DNA from: an uncultured SAR86 cluster bacterium | GTDB taxonomy: Bacteria > Pseudomonadota > Gammaproteobacteria > Magnimaribacterales > D2472 | Reading direction: 5' to 3' | DNA length: 37,450 nt | Assembly: GCA_902541245.1 (NCBI GenBank) | Contig: CACBPT010000008.1 | Coordinates: 1 to 37,450, forward strand | Shown: in pieces, positions 17,544 to 27,161 of the stretch | Position numbering within the stretch: position 1 is the stretch's first letter | Layout of the letters: each line of letters opens with the position of its first letter | Translations under genes and position numbers: made by a program | The notes under the pieces: generated by a model | Databases searched by the model: none | Told to the model about the DNA's origin: nothing | Seen by the model: only the letters and a program-made list of their open reading frames with translations

Positions 17544-18062
17544 ATGTCTCAAGATTGTTTACTTTTAAATGGAAATGGCCGCCCGGTTAGTTACCTTCCA
17601 TTGTCAGTTTTAAATTGGAAAACAGCTATAAAACTTAGCATTACAAGAGATGTAATAGTTATTAAAGAACATGCTGATTGGGTGGTGAGATCGCCTTCAG
17701 TAGAGATGAAAGTCCCGAGTATTTTGATGCTGCAAAGCTATCATCCTTTTCACAGTTACGTTAAATTTTCTCGAACCAATGTTTTTTTGAGAGATCTTTA
17801 TACTTGTCAGTATTGCTTTGATATCTTTGAAAAGAAAGATTTAACCATGGACCACGTTGTACCCAAGTGCAGAAATGGGGGCTCCAATTGGGAGAATGTT
17901 GTCACAGCATGTAAACGATGTAATTTGCAAAAAAGTGATAAAGATATTCGGCCTAAAGTTGAGCCCATTAAACCCACATTAAGACATTTAATTCGTGGCC
18001 ATCAAATTGATAAGAGTAATTTTCCAGACAGGGAATGGAACAAATATATCTTTCAGTCGTAG
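17544..18062 (+). CDS. HNH endonuclease family protein
   Basis: CQYCFDIFEKKDLTMDHVVPKCRNGGSNWENVVTACKRCNLQKSDK: two CxxC pairs and DHVVP core. Confidence 0.93.
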   Translation: MSQDCLLLNGNGRPVSYLPLSVLNWKTAIKLSITRDVIVIKEHADWVVRSPSVEMKVPSILMLQSYHPFHSYVKFSRTNVFLRDLYTCQYCFDIFEKKDLTMDHVVPKCRNGGSNWENVVTACKRCNLQKSDKDIRPKVEPIKPTLRHLIRGHQIDKSNFPDREWNKYIFQS

Positions 18063-18685
18063 TTATATTTAACGCTGCAGCCATAGGCAACTGTTGTGCT
18101 TATTTCTAATTGGCGGTTATCTTTGACATCATTTAGTTGATTTGCAACGTAATTGATTGCATCTTTTAGCGAGGCTGAGAAAAACTGCATCCCCTTGCCA
18201 ACATCATCAATTGCGCCCTTGTATCTGAGAATTCCCTCGCTATCAATCATGTACATATGAGGCGTAGTTTTGGCTCCGTATTTCATCCCAATGTCTCCCG
18301 ATTCATCGAGTAAAACATGAGACGGATAAGCACTTCTTGATTCAGTTAATTCATTAGCTTTGCTTGGCTTTACATGGCCTTGATCTCCTGGAGTGGAGGA
18401 AATAATACTTAGCCAAATAAAATCCTCTCTTTTAGCCTGTTCTTGGACCGCTTGCATGTTATTTTCATCATAATGTTTAGCCACATATGGACATTCATGA
18501 TTGGTCCACTCAAGAATCACGGGTTGTCCTATAAAATCTGATAAATTGATCGTATTGCCATATGAATCAATTCCTGAAAAAGCAGGCGCTTGTTCATTGA
18601 CTTTGGGATTTTGTAAAACGATTTCGGCAGCCATTAAATTTGAACTGAGGATTAGAAAAGTTACAAAACTGAGCATTAATTTCAT
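18053..18685 (-). CDS. Periplasmic redoxin (AhpC/TSA/thioredoxin-like) protein
   Basis: Signal peptide; WTNHECPYVAKHY active-site region; ...KTTPHMYMIDSEGILRYKGAIDD. Confidence 0.88.
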   Translation of the reverse strand: MKLMLSFVTFLILSSNLMAAEIVLQNPKVNEQAPAFSGIDSYGNTINLSDFIGQPVILEWTNHECPYVAKHYDENNMQAVQEQAKREDFIWLSIISSTPGDQGHVKPSKANELTESRSAYPSHVLLDESGDIGMKYGAKTTPHMYMIDSEGILRYKGAIDDVGKGMQFFSASLKDAINYVANQLNDVKDNRQLEISTTVAYGCSVKYNYD

Positions 18686-20664
18686 CTTAGATACCTTATC
18701 AAAATATCGTCGGTTAAAACAGCAGGCAAAATTTTAGACTGATTCATGCCAGGCTTCCAGAAAATATAAAGGGGGATGCCGGTTCGATTGTACTGAGCTA
18801 AGCCTTCAGCGATGTCTTCATTTCTATTGGTCCAATCAGCTTTAATGTATCGAATGTCTTCTTTCATGAGATATGCTTGTATCTCATCTCTACCCAAGGC
18901 AGCTTTTTCGTTGGTTTGACATGTAATGCACCAGGCAGCAGTAAAATTGATTAGATATGCTTGATTGTTGGATTGCAACTCTGCTTCAATTGTAGGAGTC
19001 CAGCTGGTTGAATTAGCATCTGCTTGCATGACTGAAGGGGTGGGCAGGTTATTAAAAATTTGAATTGAAAGCATGATTGTTGCCAGTAAACCAAACCACC
19101 TCCATTTTTTCTCAAAGGTAGCTATCAGCCATATAGCTAGTCCCAAGCAAAGACCTAAAATTAAAAGTTGGATTAATGCATCTCCTGAAGTTTGTACCAT
19201 GAATACCCACATTAACCACAAAGCGGTTGCAATCATTGGGAATGCGAAGAACTGCTTCAATGTTTCCATCCATGCTCCTGGTTTAGGAAGGGCGCCTATC
19301 CATTCAGGTTTGATTGCAAGAATTAAGTATGGACCTGCAAATCCAAGCCCTAAAGATAAAAATATTGGCAAAGTTGCAAACGAGGGTTGGAGAAGTGCAT
19401 AGCCAACAGCCGCACCCATGAATGGAGCTGTGCATGGTGAAGCTACAACAACGGCTAATACTCCAGTAAAAAAAGAGCCTGAGTAATCATTTCTTGATTG
19501 AATGTTTGTGCCCAGGCTCGTTAAACCTGAGGCAATATTGATATTTGTGAGTAGGATTAAACCAATGCCTAACATAATCAAAGTTAAAATACCCACCACC
19601 ACAGGGGATTGAAGTTGATAACCCCAACCAATCATGGAGCCAGTTGATCTAATAATCATCAGGGCTGTCGCAATTGAAAGAAAAGTAGACATTACTCCTC
19701 CGACAAAGGCCAATGCATGATTGCGAATTTTTGTATGATCATCACCGCCCATTGAAACAAAGCTTAAGACTTTTAATGATATGACCGGAAAAACGCAGGG
19801 CATGAGATTTAGAATTAGACCTCCTAGTAAAGCAAACATTAAAGCCTGCCATAATGACATGCCACCTGTTGCGGATTGAAGTTCTTCTTTAACTAAAAAA
19901 CCTTCGCCATCTAAACTTAGAATTCCTGAGAATGATTCTAAATTTGCGCTCACCAAAGGAATTGAAATTTCATAGATGTTATCAGCCACATTTTCTAGCT
20001 GTTGAGTTTCCGGATATGAAAAATAGTTATCTTCTCGAGGAAACAAGTATGCATTTAAAAAGGGTGCATCGCGTCGAAAACGAACCACTAGGCTGCCGCC
20101 TTTAATTAAACTTTCTGTAGAGATTAGTTTTGTTGGTAGAGATCTTATCTGCTTGTCTAAAATTTCACTAGGAGCAATGACTGATAAGTCCAAAGATAGT
20201 GATGCTGATTCAGGAATACAAATATCAGCGCAAATTAAAAAATTAAAATCTACCTTTATTTCCTTAAGGTTTGTTTCTTGGGAACGAAAAATTTGAAAAG
20301 GAAATACAATATCTCCCTCATAACCGTAAGTCATCAAAGGAGGATAGGGAATGGTTATTGGTGTTGGCCATTGAACATTTTCAACTATAACGCCCTCGTC
20401 AGTTGCCCAAACAGCATCAAAGGGACTGCCAGAATCTCCAGGATTTTCCCAATAAGTATGCCAACCTTCTTGCATTTGAAGTCGGATGCCAACGTAAAAT
20501 GATTCTTGATTTGGGTCTTGAAGATTTGTTATCAGGCTTGCTTTTGCGTGCCCAGTTTCTACAGGATTTGCTAAAAGCAATGAGCTTATAAATATAGCGC
20601 AGCTCAATAAGATATTTTTCATGAAGCTCATGTTAAACCATTGTAATAAAAAAAGGGGAGCCAA
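18682..20664 (-). CDS. DsbD/ScsB-like thiol:disulfide interchange protein
   Basis: N-terminal DsbD-alpha-like domain, TM domain with LMPCVFPVISLKVLSF and VVASPCTAPFMGAAVGYAL, C-terminal thioredoxin TAAWCITCQTNEKAAL. Probable start at internal Met (MKNILLSCAIF). Confidence 0.9.
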   Translation of the reverse strand: MAPLFLLQWFNMSFMKNILLSCAIFISSLLLANPVETGHAKASLITNLQDPNQESFYVGIRLQMQEGWHTYWENPGDSGSPFDAVWATDEGVIVENVQWPTPITIPYPPLMTYGYEGDIVFPFQIFRSQETNLKEIKVDFNFLICADICIPESASLSLDLSVIAPSEILDKQIRSLPTKLISTESLIKGGSLVVRFRRDAPFLNAYLFPREDNYFSYPETQQLENVADNIYEISIPLVSANLESFSGILSLDGEGFLVKEELQSATGGMSLWQALMFALLGGLILNLMPCVFPVISLKVLSFVSMGGDDHTKIRNHALAFVGGVMSTFLSIATALMIIRSTGSMIGWGYQLQSPVVVGILTLIMLGIGLILLTNINIASGLTSLGTNIQSRNDYSGSFFTGVLAVVVASPCTAPFMGAAVGYALLQPSFATLPIFLSLGLGFAGPYLILAIKPEWIGALPKPGAWMETLKQFFAFPMIATALWLMWVFMVQTSGDALIQLLILGLCLGLAIWLIATFEKKWRWFGLLATIMLSIQIFNNLPTPSVMQADANSTSWTPTIEAELQSNNQAYLINFTAAWCITCQTNEKAALGRDEIQAYLMKEDIRYIKADWTNRNEDIAEGLAQYNRTGIPLYIFWKPGMNQSKILPAVLTDDILIRYLR

Positions 20665-20672
20665 GGCTCCCC
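20648..20672 (-). terminator. Rho-independent terminator of hsp20 transcript
   Basis: GGGGAGCCAAGGCTCCCC perfect inverted repeat (20655-20672) followed on the minus strand by 7 T. Confidence 0.92.
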
Positions 20673-20690
20673 GATCACATTATGAATGAG

Positions 20691-21143
20691 TTATTTGCTA
20701 CCTAAAACCTTAGGTGTCTTAATATCAATCATGCGTGGCTTTTGAGCATCAGGAATGATTTTTTCTAACTCTAAAGTTAACATTCCATTAGTTAGGTCAG
20801 CACCATGAACTTCAACATTTTCAGCTAAAGTAAATTGTTGCTTAAATGCTCGCTGAGCTATGCCTTGATAGACAACTTCATTCTCACCATTTAACAACTC
20901 AGCTTTTGGGCCTTTGTGCTCAATGGTTAATACGCCTTCTGCCAATTCTATGTTGAGATCTTCTTTTGCAAGACCAGCAACTGCAACATCGATGAAGATC
21001 TTATTTTGATCTCTTCTAATGTTATATGGCGGATAGCTTGAAGATCTTTCTGTAGATTCAGAAAATCTTTGCAATCTATCAAACAGGCTTTCAAACCCTA
21101 ACACACGAGTTGTTAGGAACGGATCGGTAAAATTAAGTACCAT
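20691..21143 (-). CDS. ibpA: Small heat shock protein Hsp20/IbpA family
   Basis: YPPYNIRRDQNKIFIDVAVAGLAKEDLNIELAEGVLTIEHKG; alpha-crystallin domain; ROSE-like 5'UTR. Confidence 0.93.
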   Translation of the reverse strand: MVLNFTDPFLTTRVLGFESLFDRLQRFSESTERSSSYPPYNIRRDQNKIFIDVAVAGLAKEDLNIELAEGVLTIEHKGPKAELLNGENEVVYQGIAQRAFKQQFTLAENVEVHGADLTNGMLTLELEKIIPDAQKPRMIDIKTPKVLGSK

Positions 21144-21147
21144 AATA

Positions 21148-21227
21148 TAGTCCTCCTTAGTAGCGACTAAATGTGCATACCCAAATGGCGTATGCGGTTA
21201 ATATACGTAGACCCTAATGGCATCTAC
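21148..21227 (-). promoter_or_regulatory. ROSE-type RNA thermometer in hsp20 5'UTR (three hairpins)
   Basis: Minus-strand hairpins 21227-21207, 21195-21175, 21169-21148; last has UCGCU paired with AGGA of the AAGGAGGA Shine-Dalgarno with the G of UCGCU bulged. Confidence 0.85.
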
Positions 21228-21236
21228 AGTACTTAT

Positions 21237-21262
21237 ATATGTACCTTTAAAAGGATTTCAAG
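21237..21262 (-). promoter_or_regulatory. Sigma32-like heat-shock promoter
   Basis: Minus strand CTTGAAA (21262-21256), 11-nt spacer, GTACATAT (21244-21237), partial match to CCCCATNT. Confidence 0.6.
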
Positions 21263-21277
21263 TAAGGAATAAAAGAA

Positions 21278-21838
21278 TTATTCGTTCCAGTGAGTCACAA
21301 ATTTATCTAGATTAAGCTCGGGTATCTTCTTTGCAGTTCCTGATGGAGTTCCTACATATAAATAGCCAATCACTTCGTGGTCAGAACTTAAATTTAAGTA
21401 TTGCGCTAATTTTTCATGAAACGCAAATTTTCCAGTTCTCCACATTCCTGCAAAGTTCTTCGCATGCAACGCAAGCAGGATATTTTCAGCTGCAGTAGCT
21501 GTTGAGAGCATCTGTTCAACTTTTGGTACCTTTGGATGTTCTGTCACTTTGGTGGTTAAGATAATAATCATGGGCGCTCTAAATGGAGCAGCTCGATATT
21601 TTTCCAGTTGCTCTGGCGTCACATCTTCAAATTCGTTTTTAGCAAACTCAACAAAAATCTTTGATAGTTTTTCCAAACCTTTACCAGTAACTTCTATAAA
21701 GCGTGAAGGCCTGAGCCACGCGTGATCAGGAGCTCTTAGGGCAGCTTGATAGATTTCCTGCATTTCTGCACACGAAGGTATTGGGCTAGTCAATTCTCTT
21801 GGAGAATTTCTAGTTAGAATGTTTTGCATTGCTTCCAT
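21278..21838 (-). CDS. Nitroreductase family protein (YdjA-like)
   Basis: RNSPRELTSPIPSCAEMQEIYQAALRAPDHAWLRPSRFIEV; NILLALHAKNFAGMWRTG. Confidence 0.9.
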   Translation of the reverse strand: MEAMQNILTRNSPRELTSPIPSCAEMQEIYQAALRAPDHAWLRPSRFIEVTGKGLEKLSKIFVEFAKNEFEDVTPEQLEKYRAAPFRAPMIIILTTKVTEHPKVPKVEQMLSTATAAENILLALHAKNFAGMWRTGKFAFHEKLAQYLNLSSDHEVIGYLYVGTPSGTAKKIPELNLDKFVTHWNE

Positions 21839-21931
21839 AAAGGATATCTTAGTTGAAAAAGCCTTTATTTGAGAAAAAATAAAATATTTTGCATGATAAG
21901 ATTAATTTAACTTTCTTAAAATTTATTAATT

Positions 21932-22315
21932 ATGGAAATTACACTTTTATACACATCTTTGCTAACAATTCTTGCTATTTTTTTAGCAATAAAAGTAGGA
22001 ATGAACAGAACTGAAACAAACACGATGCTAGGTGAGGGAGAGTCCTCAGTGCTTCTTCAATCAATTCGCGCTCATGGCAATCTTATAGAATATGCGCCTT
22101 TTGCTTTGATTTTATTAGCATTACTTGAAATGCAAAATACTTCTGATTGGGTACTGCATCTTTGTGGGTCATTATTTTTTCTTGCAAGAATCTTACATGC
22201 ATATGGAGTTTCCATTTCTCGTGAAAGTACTCCTTATCGTCTCGTTGGCGCATTGGGAACTTGGTTAATTATGTTGGTAATGAGTGTGCTGGGAATATAT
22301 ATCTATGTTTCATAA
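21932..22315 (+). CDS. MAPEG family membrane protein (YecN-like)
   Basis: VGMNRTETNTMLGEGESSVLLQSIRAHGNLIEYAPFALILLALLE; RILHAYGVS. Confidence 0.9.
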   Translation: MEITLLYTSLLTILAIFLAIKVGMNRTETNTMLGEGESSVLLQSIRAHGNLIEYAPFALILLALLEMQNTSDWVLHLCGSLFFLARILHAYGVSISRESTPYRLVGALGTWLIMLVMSVLGIYIYVS

Positions 22316-22364
22316 AATCAAAAGCATGCATGAACTTATTAGCTTGAAAAATGTCAAAGCTTAT

Positions 22365-22781
22365 ATGTTTAAAAGAATATTTTTATTAGGATTGTTTGTA
22401 ATCATTCCTTTTGCTCTGGGATTTGAGAAGGATGAATCAGAGTATCCTCAAACCGGGAGTATTTGGCACTTAGTAAAAAATGGATCTCCTAATTTATCCT
22501 CAGGGCCTGGACAAGTAGTCTATTTTTTCTCAAGTGATGCATATCAAACTTACAGAAGCAGGAAATTTCAAATGTGGGATCAATTTTCGTCTGTGGATAG
22601 TAGGAACTTAGTCAGATTGCAGAAGAAGGATGCTATAAAAATACTTGATTATAAATTTGAAGGAGCTATATATAAAGTAGAGCTGTTAGATGGTTTCCAC
22701 AAAGGCAAAAAATATTATCTTATTGGTGAAGAATTAAAAAAGAATTTTGAAGAGGAGAATAATCAGGATGAGAATGTCTAA
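22365..22781 (+). CDS. Hypothetical exported protein, possibly SH3-like
   Basis: ORF 22284-22781; likely start MFKRIFLLGLFVIIPFALGF (signal peptide). Confidence 0.55.
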   Translation: MFKRIFLLGLFVIIPFALGFEKDESEYPQTGSIWHLVKNGSPNLSSGPGQVVYFFSSDAYQTYRSRKFQMWDQFSSVDSRNLVRLQKKDAIKILDYKFEGAIYKVELLDGFHKGKKYYLIGEELKKNFEEENNQDENV

Positions 22782-23232
22782 AAATATCATAGCAATTACT
22801 TTTGCATTGTTAATGGTAAGTTGCTCATATAGTTCATTGAGACCTGAAGTGGTTGATAGAGCAGATGCACAAAGAATGCAAACTGTTATCTTTGCAACTG
22901 TTGTTTCTATTGATAGAGTTATCTTATCTGGTGATGGAGACACTGGAGCTGTTGCGGGTGCAATTATTGGCGGCGTTGCAGGATCTTCTGTGACTGATTC
23001 TGAAAAAGAGTCTGATATTGCAGGCGTTTTGGGAGCTCTAGTGGGCTCAGCTGTTGGCTCAAAAGTTGGCGATGCTGCTACCAGGAAACCTGCAATTGAG
23101 CTTTTACTAGATTTAGATTCTGGAAAAACAATTTCTATCATTCAAGAGGAAGGTGACTATAGTTTTGCTGTTGGACAAAGAGTTAAAATTATAAAAAATA
23201 GAGGCAAGTCAAGGGTGCTGCCTTTGCAATGA
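22774..23232 (+). CDS. Glycine-zipper outer-membrane lipoprotein (SlyB-like)
   Basis: Lipobox LLMVSC; GDTGAVAGAIIGGVAGSSV...GVLGALVGSAVGSKVGDAATR glycine zipper. Confidence 0.82.
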   Translation: MSKNIIAITFALLMVSCSYSSLRPEVVDRADAQRMQTVIFATVVSIDRVILSGDGDTGAVAGAIIGGVAGSSVTDSEKESDIAGVLGALVGSAVGSKVGDAATRKPAIELLLDLDSGKTISIIQEEGDYSFAVGQRVKIIKNRGKSRVLPLQ

Positions 23233-23669
23233 CCTCAGAAGCATTTACTGTAATATATAACAAAGCTCTTGATTTGGTTTCGAGGCGAGAGCACTCTCAA
23301 TACGAGCTTATTCAAAAACTTAATAAGCGTTTTCCTGAAACAATGCCCATTATCGAAGAGGTAGTTAAAAAACTAGCTGTAAATAATATTTTAAATGATG
23401 AGCGTTTCGCGGAGATGTATCTTAATTCAAGAGCTAGAAAGGGATTTGGACCCAAAAAAATTGAGATGGAATTAAATTTTAAAAAAGTAGATTCTTCATT
23501 CATTGCTATTGCCATAGCAGAGTATGAAAGCTGGACTGAGAATGCGCAAAATGAATTATTGAAGAAATTTAAAGGGGTCAAACCAACTGATTACAATTCA
23601 AAAATGAAGCAGAAACAATTTCTGTTTAATAGGGGGTTTAGCTCGCAAATTATTGAACGGATTTTATAA
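23229..23669 (+). CDS. recX: Regulatory protein RecX
   Basis: ALDLVSRREHSQYELIQKL...; LNDERFAEMYLNSRARKGFGPKKIEMEL. Confidence 0.88.
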   Translation: MTSEAFTVIYNKALDLVSRREHSQYELIQKLNKRFPETMPIIEEVVKKLAVNNILNDERFAEMYLNSRARKGFGPKKIEMELNFKKVDSSFIAIAIAEYESWTENAQNELLKKFKGVKPTDYNSKMKQKQFLFNRGFSSQIIERIL

Positions 23670-23693
23670 ATTGACATGGTATGATTTACTATT

Positions 23694-25331
23694 ATGTCCT
23701 TTCAGGTTCTTGCTAGAAAATATCGACCCGCTACATTCTCTGAAGTGGTTGGACAAGAGCATATCTTAAAAGCTCTAGAAAATAGTATTCATCACAATAA
23801 GCTGCATCAAGCGTATATTTTTAGCGGTACTAGGGGAGTTGGAAAAACAACTATTGCAAGGGTTTTTGCTAAATGCCTTAACTGTCAAAAGGGAGATGCA
23901 CCGCAACCAGAGCCATGCAACGAATGCACCGCCTGCTTAGAAATTAAAGCAGGGCGCCACATTGAATTTTTAGAAGTTGATGCAGCATCAAGGACTGGTG
24001 TTGATGATATGAGAGAGTTACTTGAATCTGTTCAATACAAGCCTACAAATGCAAGGTATAAAATTTATCTCATTGATGAGGTGCACATGCTATCTAAAAG
24101 CAGCTTTAATGCTTTGTTAAAAACTCTAGAGGAACCACCGGCTCATGTAATGTTTTTAATGGCAACTACTGAGATAGAAAAAGTTCCTAAGACCGTTTTA
24201 TCACGTTGTTTACAGCTGAATCTTAAGATTATTCCAGAACATCAAATAAGAGATCACATTAAGTCTTTGCTTGATCTTGAGGGTATAAAATATGATGAGG
24301 AATCATTAGTTCTCATTGCAAACTCAGCCCAGGGATCCATTCGCGACGGATTAACATTATTAGATCAAGCTATTGCTCATGGCAATGGAATGCTGGACTC
24401 TGATCAGGTAAAAGCATTGTTGGGAACTATTGATCAATCTTATATCATTGAGCTCATAAATTATGTGGCTAATTCTGATGGAGATGGAGCTTATTTAGCG
24501 TTAAATAAAATTACTGAACTAAACGTTGAGTATGAACAAGTACTGAAAATTATTATTTCTGTTTTCCATAAAATTTCATTGCATCAACACCTTCAGGATA
24601 GTGAAGATGAAGCTATAAAACAATTAGCGGAAAATATTGATCCTCAGATCATTCAATTGCACTATGAGATCTCTCTTAATGCTTTAAGTAAATTTCATGT
24701 TCATCCTCACCCTAAACAAGCTCTTGAATTATGCATTTTACGTATGCTTGCTTTTCAACCTCTTTCAGAGAGTTCAGCTCCACAAATAGAAAAAAAAAAT
24801 CTTAAATTAGCATCTGAGTCAAAATTATTAAAAAAGAATATTGTTAAATCTGACGTGCCCTCGCAAGATGGGCATAAGTCAAGAGACGCAATAACTATTG
24901 CGGCTGCCTCAGAGGAATTAAGTGCCGAAAATACAGCTAAGCTTAAAGATCTTGATATGCAAAGTTGGAACTCGATATTTAATTCACTTAATTTATCTAT
25001 GTTTGTCAGTCAAGTGTTCTCAGAGTTTGAGTTTGTAAGCTTTGCTGACAATGAATTGACGCTAAAAAAATCTGATGAACTTATCAATCCAACTGAGGGA
25101 TTAAAAACCGAATTTATAGAGGCTATTGCCGTTCAACTGGGCCAAAGGATCTCATTGGTCATAGAAAGTGGAGAGGTGAGAGAATCACCTGCAGCTTTTG
25201 AGAAAAAAATGGCTCAAAATCAGCTTGATGAATATAAAGATGCTCTTTTAAAGAATGCAGCTGTCAAAGACATTCTTGATACATTCGGTGGAAAAATTAT
25301 TGATGAATCTATTAAAAAGGCTAGCTCATGA
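23694..25331 (+). CDS. dnaX: DNA polymerase III subunits gamma and tau
   Basis: MSFQVLARKYRPATFSEVVGQEHILKALENSI; GTRGVGKTTIARVFAKCLNC; zinc-binding cysteines; VHMLSKSSFNALLKTLEEPP. Confidence 0.98.
   Translation: MSFQVLARKYRPATFSEVVGQEHILKALENSIHHNKLHQAYIFSGTRGVGKTTIARVFAKCLNCQKGDAPQPEPCNECTACLEIKAGRHIEFLEVDAASRTGVDDMRELLESVQYKPTNARYKIYLIDEVHMLSKSSFNALLKTLEEPPAHVMFLMATTEIEKVPKTVLSRCLQLNLKIIPEHQIRDHIKSLLDLEGIKYDEESLVLIANSAQGSIRDGLTLLDQAIAHGNGMLDSDQVKALLGTIDQSYIIELINYVANSDGDGAYLALNKITELNVEYEQVLKIIISVFHKISLHQHLQDSEDEAIKQLAENIDPQIIQLHYEISLNALSKFHVHPHPKQALELCILRMLAFQPLSESSAPQIEKKNLKLASESKLLKKNIVKSDVPSQDGHKSRDAITIAAASEELSAENTAKLKDLDMQSWNSIFNSLNLSMFVSQVFSEFEFVSFADNELTLKKSDELINPTEGLKTEFIEAIAVQLGQRISLVIESGEVRESPAAFEKKMAQNQLDEYKDALLKNAAVKDILDTFGGKIIDESIKKASS
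24789..24880 (+). promoter_or_regulatory. dnaX: Candidate dnaX frameshift/slippage region
   Basis: A10 run (24790-24799) and in-frame A AAA AAG (24830-24836); -1 stops at 24803-24805 and 24845-24847; GC-rich hairpin 24852-24880. Confidence 0.6.
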
Positions 25332-25915
25332 GTAAAGATTTATTATATGAGCTTATAGAAGCTCTTACTATTTTGCCTGGAGTTGGTAAGAAGTCTGCTC
25401 AACGCATGGCTTTATTTTTGCTTGATAAAAATAAAGATGGCGCTTTACATTTAGCGCAAACGTTGCAAGAGTGTCTTGAATCTATTCAACGATGTGAGGT
25501 ATGTAGACAATTAACTTCAGAACCCATTTGTAGAATTTGTAGTGATAAATCCCGGGATGCATACAGTTTGTGTGTAGTTGAAAGTCCTTCAGATGTTTTA
25601 GCCATAGAATCAACTGGAGGTTTCAAGGGTAAATATTTTGTTCTGATGGGTCGTCTTTCACCAATTGACGGAGTATCGCCTGATGATCTCGGCATTCCAG
25701 ATTTATTACGTCATATAAAAGGCGCAAAAATCGAGGAAGTCATTCTTGCAACCAGTTCAACCGTTGAGGGCGATGCAACAGCATCTTTTATCAATGATCA
25801 TCTTGAGAGTGTTAAAGTTTCAAGAATTTCCTATGGTATTCCTATTGGTGGAGAGTTAGAGTATGTCGACGGCAACACTATTGCGCGAGCTATCCAAGGG
25901 AGGATCGAAATTTAA
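25328..25915 (+). CDS. recR: Recombination mediator RecR
   Basis: [17 protein letters not shown]; zinc finger [16 protein letters not shown]; Toprim region. Confidence 0.97.
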   Translation: MSKDLLYELIEALTILPGVGKKSAQRMALFLLDKNKDGALHLAQTLQECLESIQRCEVCRQLTSEPICRICSDKSRDAYSLCVVESPSDVLAIESTGGFKGKYFVLMGRLSPIDGVSPDDLGIPDLLRHIKGAKIEEVILATSSTVEGDATASFINDHLESVKVSRISYGIPIGGELEYVDGNTIARAIQGRIEI

Positions 25916-26484
25916 TGTCTATTAAACCGGATGTGTGGATTAAAAAAATGGCTGAATCAGAGGGGATGATTGAGCCTTTCTCTGAAAACCAGGTGAGAGT
26001 AGATGAAAAAGGTGAAAAACTCATTTCATATGGTGTCTCAAGCTTTGGTTATGATGTTCGTTGCGCCAATGAGTTTAAAGTTTTTACAAACATCCACTCA
26101 GCAACAGTTGATCCTAAAGTTTTTGATGATGATAGTTTCGTAGATATAACCTCGGATGTATGTATTATTCCTCCAAATTCTTTTGCTCTAGCTAGAACAG
26201 TTGAATACTTTCGGATTCCGAGAAACGTTCTAACAATATGTTTAGGGAAGTCAACATATGCAAGATGCGGCATTATCGTCAACGTTACACCACTAGAGCC
26301 TGAATGGGAGGGTCATGTAACCCTTGAGTTTTCAAATACCACCAATCTTCCTGCAAAAATATATGCCGGAGAGGGCGTTGCACAAATGATTTTCTTTGAA
26401 TCCGATGAAGAATGCGAAGTTAGTTATAAGGACAGGGGAGGAAAGTATCAGGGACAAACAGGCGTCACTCTCCCAAAAACCTAA
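25915..26484 (+). CDS. dcd: dCTP deaminase
   Basis: [54 protein letters not shown]. Confidence 0.97.
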   Translation: MSIKPDVWIKKMAESEGMIEPFSENQVRVDEKGEKLISYGVSSFGYDVRCANEFKVFTNIHSATVDPKVFDDDSFVDITSDVCIIPPNSFALARTVEYFRIPRNVLTICLGKSTYARCGIIVNVTPLEPEWEGHVTLEFSNTTNLPAKIYAGEGVAQMIFFESDEECEVSYKDRGGKYQGQTGVTLPKT

Positions 26485-27161
26485 TACAATTTCTTGAGTT
26501 CAAGCGAGGTATCGCCATCTTGGTCCTCATCCTCAACCTTAATTATTAAATAGTCTAGATCAGGTGCTAAAAAATAGCGGGTAGTTCTATCATCCTGCAG
26601 TCTGATGCGCTCAACAATGATACATGGAAAATTTGTGCCTTCTACTTCAAATTCTCCATTCTCAACAACCTTATAATTATTTGCTTCAATTGCTCCTGTT
26701 TTTAAATCTGGAAGCATTAATGAAAATTCTTTCATGCCAGCAATAATATTTCTTCTAATTTGAATTTGAACATTCAAAGGATCGAATACATTTTCATTTA
26801 GTGGCAAATCTTGGCTCCATTCAAACTTTCCTGTTGAAGTTAACAGTCTTGAAACTTGATCAAAATTTAAAGTCCTTTTATCAGTAATTAAAGTCCACTT
26901 AACATCAACAAAATATTTAATAGAAGTCATGAGATTATTTTTTTCATAGAAATCTGAAATTATTTTAATTTTTCCAAGTGGAAATTTTGCATTAAATTGA
27001 ATTGTTCTTTTGCCAGCCTCTTGATGAGTTATTAGCTCTCTAATTCCTTTCATGGAAAGTCGTGAGTTAGTAAAAACATATTCACCTTTGTAGTCAGGAA
27101 TCTCTTGAGCTGCTAGATTATAAGCAATCAAAACAAACAAAATTCCAAGATATTTATACAT
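26481..27161 (-). CDS. DUF3108 domain-containing exported protein
   Basis: Likely start [20 protein letters not shown] (signal peptide); Y.....S..G.....[16 protein letters not shown] pattern; purN neighbourhood. Confidence 0.75.
   Translation of the reverse strand: MYKYLGILFVLIAYNLAAQEIPDYKGEYVFTNSRLSMKGIRELITHQEAGKRTIQFNAKFPLGKIKIISDFYEKNNLMTSIKYFVDVKWTLITDKRTLNFDQVSRLLTSTGKFEWSQDLPLNENVFDPLNVQIQIRRNIIAGMKEFSLMLPDLKTGAIEANNYKVVENGEFEVEGTNFPCIIVERIRLQDDRTTRYFLAPDLDYLIIKVEDEDQDGDTSLELKKLY

Noticed and set aside
17544-18062. HNH protein as a homing endonuclease or mobile element
   Set aside because: No intron, inverted repeats or target-site duplication around it; looks like a standalone conserved chromosomal HNH family gene.
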